Origin: Acidobacteriaceae bacterium
GTDB taxonomy: Bacteria; Acidobacteriota; Terriglobia; Terriglobales; Acidobacteriaceae
NCBI GenBank assembly: GCA_030040395.1
Contig: JASHTU010000623.1
Location: 1-7,976 of the forward strand
DNA length: 7,976 nucleotides
Reading direction: 5' to 3'
Below the pieces are notes generated by a model. It was not told where the DNA came from and made no database searches. It worked only from the letters and a program-made list of their open reading frames with translations. Shown in pieces: positions 4,818-7,976 of the stretch. A program made the translations under genes and the position numbers. Position 1 is the first letter of the stretch; every line of letters starts with the position of its first letter.

Positions 4818-6317
4818 CTACCAACAAAGGGTTCCCGAGGGTAGCTGCGGTTTAGGCTGCGCTCGAAACTCTTCCAGACCTGGCGCCGAGGAACGCAACA
4901 CCGGACACCCTTCAAGCGCTCCCTCCGCATTCAGGCCCGTCACCCGCACGCGCAGCAACCGGTTGGCTGTGTACTGGCCTTCCAATTCGACAGGGAGAAA
5001 ATTCTCCGTGAGCGCGGCGGTGCGCGCCCGGGAGGCAAACTCTGGCGGCGAGTGCAGCGTGATCGCTTCCAATTCGCGGCCCACGAACCGCGTACGGTGC
5101 ATCCGGCTTTTTTCCTCGGCCAAGGCGCGCAGTGCAGCCATCCGCTCCGCTACTGTTTCCTGCGCAACCGGTGTCTCCGCGTGAAGCGTCCATCCGCGCG
5201 TGGCCGGTCGCGGGGAGAACGGAAACAAATGCAGATAGCCGAAGGGCAGCGCCTGCACCAGCTCCAGAGTTTCCTCGAATTCGGGGTCGGTTTCGCCGGG
5301 AAAGCCGGCCATCACGTCCGCGCCAAGAGTCAGCTCCGGTCCGGCGGCGCGCATCAGCGCCTCAATCTTCGCCACGTAATGCCAGGGCCGGTAGCGGCGG
5401 TGCATGCGGCGCAACACCGCATCCGAGCCCGACTGCAGGGGTAAATGCGCGTGCCGCGCCAGCCGGGTCCCGCCAAACTCGCTCATCAGACCGATCAGCT
5501 CGGCGTCCCAATCCATGGGCTCGATCGAGCTCAACCGCAAACGCGGCAATGCAGTCCGCTCGAAGATCGCGCGGACAAGCCGGGAAAACGATGCCGCCGC
5601 CCCGTCGTCAACCGGCAAGTCCCTTCCCCAGCGGCCGAGGTTGATGCCCGAAAGCACCAGCTCATGGCCGCCTGCGGCCACGAACCCCTCCACCTGGCGT
5701 AAGACGGTGGCTGCGGGCAGGCTTTTGGACGGGCCGCGCGTCTGCGGGATCACGCAAAACGTACAACGGTTTCCGCAGCCTTCCTGGATCTTCAGGTTGG
5801 GGCGCGTTTGCGTTCCTGGGGCAAGCGGCGTTTCTTCGAGAAACGAGTGGGCAAAGTGATCGTCGACCCAGATCGAAGCCCGGTTCTGAGTCGGCCGCGT
5901 GGCGGAATTCGGCGCACCGGGCGCGAATAGGGATCCAACGGGTACGAGTTGCGGCGGAGATTGCGGCGCCGCACCATGCCGCGCGAGACCAAGAGCAATT
6001 TCCGGCGCCATCGCCTTGTGACTGTTACCCACCACGGCGGCCACGCCCGCCATCTGCGCCAGCTCGACGGGGGCCCGCTGCGCGTAGCAGCCGGTGACAA
6101 CGATCCTCGCTTCCGGGTTCAGCCGGTGAGTGCGCCGGATAAAGGCACGTGCGGCGCGATCAGCCTCTGCCGTCACGCTGCACGTATTCACGATGATTAC
6201 GTCGGCTTCAGAAGGTTGCCGCAGGCTGTGCCCCGCCGAGCGCAGACGCCCTTCGATGGCTTCGCCATCCGCGCGCGCCGCCCTGCATCCGAAATGCTCG
6301 ACGTGAAATCCCCGCAT
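4818..6317 (-). CDS. mtaB: tRNA ms2t6A37 methylthiotransferase, MtaB-type radical SAM enzyme
   Basis: MtaB adds a methylthio group to t6A at position 37 of ANN-decoding tRNAs, using two 4Fe-4S clusters. The 499-residue protein has the three cysteines of the N-terminal UPF0004 domain: C11 (FGCR), C46 (NTCSVT), C77 (TGCYAQ). The radical-SAM motif EGCGNRCTFC gives C181, C185, C188, followed by the MtaB-style IPQTRGPSKS. HLPLQSGSDAVLRRMHRRY (291-309) and ADVMAGFPGETD (333-344) confirm the family, and a TRAM domain covers about 409-465. It is longer than usual: an Ala/Pro-rich insert (about 114-145) before the radical-SAM domain and a tail after 470 whose stop touches the 99-bp repeat. The start ATG has no Shine-Dalgarno sequence; TACACT lies 6 bases upstream. 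MiaB is less likely because of the RGPSKS and C-terminal motifs. Confidence 0.9.
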   Translation of the reverse strand: MRGFHVEHFGCRAARADGEAIEGRLRSAGHSLRQPSEADVIIVNTCSVTAEADRAARAFIRRTHRLNPEARIVVTGCYAQRAPVELAQMAGVAAVVGNSHKAMAPEIALGLARHGAAPQSPPQLVPVGSLFAPGAPNSATRPTQNRASIWVDDHFAHSFLEETPLAPGTQTRPNLKIQEGCGNRCTFCVIPQTRGPSKSLPAATVLRQVEGFVAAGGHELVLSGINLGRWGRDLPVDDGAAASFSRLVRAIFERTALPRLRLSSIEPMDWDAELIGLMSEFGGTRLARHAHLPLQSGSDAVLRRMHRRYRPWHYVAKIEALMRAAGPELTLGADVMAGFPGETDPEFEETLELVQALPFGYLHLFPFSPRPATRGWTLHAETPVAQETVAERMAALRALAEEKSRMHRTRFVGRELEAITLHSPPEFASRARTAALTENFLPVELEGQYTANRLLRVRVTGLNAEGALEGCPVLRSSAPGLEEFRAQPKPQLPSGTLCW

Positions 6318-6323
6318 ATATTC

Positions 6324-6329
6324 AGTGTA
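6324..6329 (-). promoter_or_regulatory. Candidate -10 element of mtaB (leaderless arrangement)
   Basis: TACACT on the minus strand ends 6 bases before the mtaB ATG, so the transcript would start on or next to the ATG. The nearest purine-rich stretch, GGGGAG, lies more than 25 bases from the ATG, too far to be a ribosome binding site. The -35 region shows no good match. Confidence 0.35.
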
Positions 6330-6377
6330 CGGGCCGTCCGCTCCCCTTTTGACGCTTGTCGGTTCTCATGGCGCTCG

Positions 6378-6392
6378 GGATCGCCACGATCC
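6378..6392. other. Short perfect hairpin between mtaB and the upstream membrane-protein gene
   Basis: GGATCG-CCA-CGATCC is a perfect 6-bp stem with a 3-base loop, in the 134-bp gap between the two minus-strand genes. No T run follows on either strand, so a terminator role is not supported. Nothing else recognisable lies in this gap apart from the mtaB -10 candidate. Confidence 0.3.
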
Positions 6393-6451
6393 GCGGCGTT
6401 CGGCGGAGTCGGACGGTGGGTGCTTCAGGCCACTCTCGGTTCGACGCGAGC

Positions 6452-7543
6452 TTAGGGTCCCGCAAATATTGTACGAATGAAGAATCCGACGAACCCCACC
6501 ACCAGGGAGGCCACAAAAATAGTGGCCACTACCCAGGTCAGGCTCCTTGTCGCCTCCACTTGAATTCTTGCTTCCGCAGCGAATGCCTCCCTCGATCCTG
6601 GAGAGATAGGTTCGATCATTTGCAGGATCGGATCCAAATACGGATTGACTCTTGTCAGAGTTCTTGCCTCGTCTGAGTCCCCTTCTACGAGACAATCGAA
6701 ATCCGTTCTGGATTTGAAGTACATCAGGCGGTAAGACCCAACCCATTCATTTGCTTCCGCTTTCGTTTCAGCCCTCAATACTTCCCTGAATTTTTGAGCA
6801 AGAAAATCGCTTTCGTGCATACCCGGTGGCAAGATGATGACCACGGGAACAAATGGCTCATGGTTGAAGACACGGTTAAGCTCCCAACGGAACCCCGAGG
6901 ACGTTCCTGCATACATGACGACTAGAATTGCCTTGTCAAGGAGCACCTCTACAGCGCGCTTCCAGTCGTTGTTCGGGGGATAAATCCTGATTGCGCCTTT
7001 CGGAGACCTTTGTTCGTGCGGACGCCCGACGGCCAGAATTGGTCCGATTTCCTGAAAAGGCTCGACAACCAACTCCTCCATTCGTCTCAGGAAAGGAACG
7101 CCCCAAAAGTAGCGCGCGACTTTGAATAGGCCGCCCGCGAAAAACCACAAGAGTTGAGTCATGCGGTTGTCTAATCGCATGATCTTTCGATCGGCCTTGA
7201 ATGGTCTCAAATAAAGGATCGGCTTTCCCTTGATCGTCTGTAGGACCTCTTCCAGTTTGGGAGCGTTGAACGGTTCCCACGAGCGCCACATAAATTTTGA
7301 CGATGCATAGAACGGCCAGGCGACTAATAGAACGAGCATCCCTGAAGCGAGCAGCGGAACCAAGCTCCCTCCCAGCAGCACCGCCAAAACAGAAAACGTC
7401 AAAAAGACGAGGGGAGGCCAACAGGCTAAAACGAACAGAACCGCCGCGACCACTGCACGCCACTTAGATTTGGACTTAGACCACCGCGCCAGGATCTCCG
7501 ATCCTGGCAAGGACTTCGACCGTGGCTCAAGGCTCTCGAACAT
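6452..7543 (-). CDS. Membrane protein of unknown function with a predicted TIR/SLOG-like cytosolic domain
   Basis: 363 residues; I know no named function. A polar N-terminus (1-28, with KSKSKWR just before the membrane) is followed by two hydrophobic segments (about 30-56 and 57-79) and a last one at 336-357 near the C-terminus. Between them is a cytosolic domain with a conserved-looking pattern: ILYLRPFKADR (109-119), MEELVVEPFQEIGPILAVGRP (155-175), GAIRIYPPNNDW (183-194), AILVVMYAGTSSGFRWEL (205-222), then FVPVVIILPP (231-240). Strand-loop order and the G-x-S-S-G-F-x-W-E-L block resemble TIR- or SLOG-like Rossmann folds, with E221 as a possible TIR-type catalytic glutamate; this is an inference from pattern only. 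GC is lower than neighbours (two 60-base lines count 45%), hinting at transfer. Start ATG at 7543 has only GGGA directly before it. Confidence 0.75.
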   Translation of the reverse strand: MFESLEPRSKSLPGSEILARWSKSKSKWRAVVAAVLFVLACWPPLVFLTFSVLAVLLGGSLVPLLASGMLVLLVAWPFYASSKFMWRSWEPFNAPKLEEVLQTIKGKPILYLRPFKADRKIMRLDNRMTQLLWFFAGGLFKVARYFWGVPFLRRMEELVVEPFQEIGPILAVGRPHEQRSPKGAIRIYPPNNDWKRAVEVLLDKAILVVMYAGTSSGFRWELNRVFNHEPFVPVVIILPPGMHESDFLAQKFREVLRAETKAEANEWVGSYRLMYFKSRTDFDCLVEGDSDEARTLTRVNPYLDPILQMIEPISPGSREAFAAEARIQVEATRSLTWVVATIFVASLVVGFVGFFIRTIFAGP

Positions 7544-7560
7544 TCCCGTTTCTCACGTGC

Positions 7561-7586
7561 GGGGCCTTCACTCGAAGGGCTTCCCC
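7561..7586 (-). other. Bulged hairpin in the leader of the membrane-protein gene
   Basis: GGGG (7561-7564) pairs with CCCC (7583-7586) and CCTTC (7565-7569) with GAAGG (7574-7578) around the loop ACTC, leaving a GCTT bulge. It ends 18 bases before the ATG at 7543. It lacks a T run, so it is not a terminator. A post-transcriptional role is possible but not shown. Confidence 0.4.
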
Positions 7587-7705
7587 GTGGCTATGGTGCA
7601 CCTACTGAGAATCGTTGCCGCAAAAATATTTTGAATAGACACGCCCGTCCCTCGTCACCGAATCTTCGCTCGCCCACGACGCACGCACCCGCGAAGCGCC
7701 CGGGC

Positions 7706-7740
7706 AAAAAAAAGCCCCGGCGCGAACGCCGGGGCCTTTT
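7706..7740 (-). terminator. Strong intrinsic terminator, best on the minus strand
   Basis: A perfect 9-bp GC stem, GCCCCGGCG / CGCCGGGGC (7714-7722 and 7727-7735), with a 4-base loop (UUCG on the minus strand, CGAA on the plus). On the minus strand it is followed directly by eight T (A7706-A7713 on the plus strand). On the plus strand one C and four T follow, so it may work in both directions. No minus-strand gene end is visible nearby, so it terminates either a gene beyond the right edge or an unannotated RNA, and it insulates the membrane-protein gene. Confidence 0.92.
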
Positions 7741-7943
7741 CCACTGATCAATTTGCTCCTGAATGAAAAGATAAACTGGCTTGCTCTCCCAGGAGTTTCT
7801 GCTACACAAAAGAGGTTGGCTCTTTACTTCAATTACGAATTCAGAAACATGAAATGCTGGCCCGAAAGTCAACCCCCATTTTTGCCCGCCGCTCCCCATG
7901 CGGAAGGGCTATGAGGACCTTATCGCAAAAGGTAATCATTGCT

Positions 7944-7959
7944 AGTGACGAGCGTCACC
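7944..7959. promoter_or_regulatory. CRP/FNR-family-like operator palindrome
   Basis: AGTGACGAGCGTCACC contains a perfect GTGA-N6-TCAC dyad (in fact GTGACG-AG-CGTCAC), the core of the CRP consensus TGTGA-N6-TCACA. A further GTGACG half-site occurs 22 bases downstream (7967-7972), two helical turns away. The controlled gene probably lies beyond the right edge. This rests on pattern only. Confidence 0.4.
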
Positions 7960-7976
7960 TATCCATGTGACGAAAG

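Larger units (their letters stand above)
7544..7976. other. Intergenic region without a convincing protein gene
   Basis: All frames entering from the right edge stop within about 12 codons on the minus strand, and no plus-strand frame of any length shows coding character. Contents: a hairpin in the leader of the membrane-protein gene (7561-7586), an AT-rich island that may hold its promoter (7621-7637), a strong terminator (7706-7740), a set of small hairpins (7756-7825) and a CRP/FNR-like palindrome (7945-7958). A minus-strand frame of 102 codons (7591-7899) crosses the terminator and is judged spurious. Confidence 0.6.

Noticed and set aside
7591..7899. 102-codon minus-strand open frame.
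   Set aside because: It reads straight through the strong terminator hairpin, has no domain signature or ribosome binding site, and its composition changes within the frame.
1..7976. CRISPR arrays, complete insertion sequences, integrase or attachment sites.
   Set aside because: No regularly spaced direct repeats, no transposase or integrase motifs, and no tRNA gene as an integration target were seen.

Overview
The window is a GC-rich bacterial chromosome segment (hand counts of single 60-base lines reach about 70%) carrying mostly core housekeeping genes. The gene content (archaeal/bacterial-type GatB, MtaB, IF-3, a DUF5597-type beta-galactosidase, a PHD/PIN toxin-antitoxin pair) and the tandem 'cccatcct...gagggtggg' palindromes fit Acidobacteriota best; this is an inference from content and style, not from a marker gene.

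Layout, left to right. 1-527 (-) is the N-terminal third of gatB, running off the left edge. 629-1305 (+) is a VapB/VapC-type toxin-antitoxin operon with a 10-base gene overlap, divergent from gatB. 1306-1599 is non-coding and holds two degenerate palindromic repeats. 1600-3883 (-) is a likely two-gene unit: a secreted GH35/DUF5597 beta-galactosidase followed 12 bases later by a small exported protein of unknown function whose frame is broken by one base. 4008-4604 (-) is infC, starting at a rare AUC codon behind a strong Shine-Dalgarno sequence. 4719-4817 is a 99-bp imperfect inverted repeat resembling a miniature transposable element or an end of one. 4818-6317 (-) is the tRNA methylthiotransferase MtaB. 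6452-7543 (-) is a membrane protein of unknown function with a predicted TIR/SLOG-like cytosolic domain, in DNA of visibly lower GC. 7544-7976 has no convincing protein gene but has a very strong intrinsic terminator (8 T on the minus strand) and a CRP/FNR-like palindrome at the right edge.

How it fits together: gatB, infC and mtaB all serve translation (tRNA amidation, initiation, tRNA A37 modification) but they are separate transcription units here. infC is not followed by rpmI-rplT as in the textbook operon. A recurring feature is that gatB, the antitoxin, the galactosidase and mtaB each have a -10-like hexamer only 6-14 bases before the ATG and no Shine-Dalgarno sequence, which suggests leaderless or nearly leaderless mRNAs, in contrast to infC. 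The best candidate for an undescribed system is the lower-GC membrane/TIR-like gene and its structured upstream region, but nothing seen here proves a defence or signalling role.
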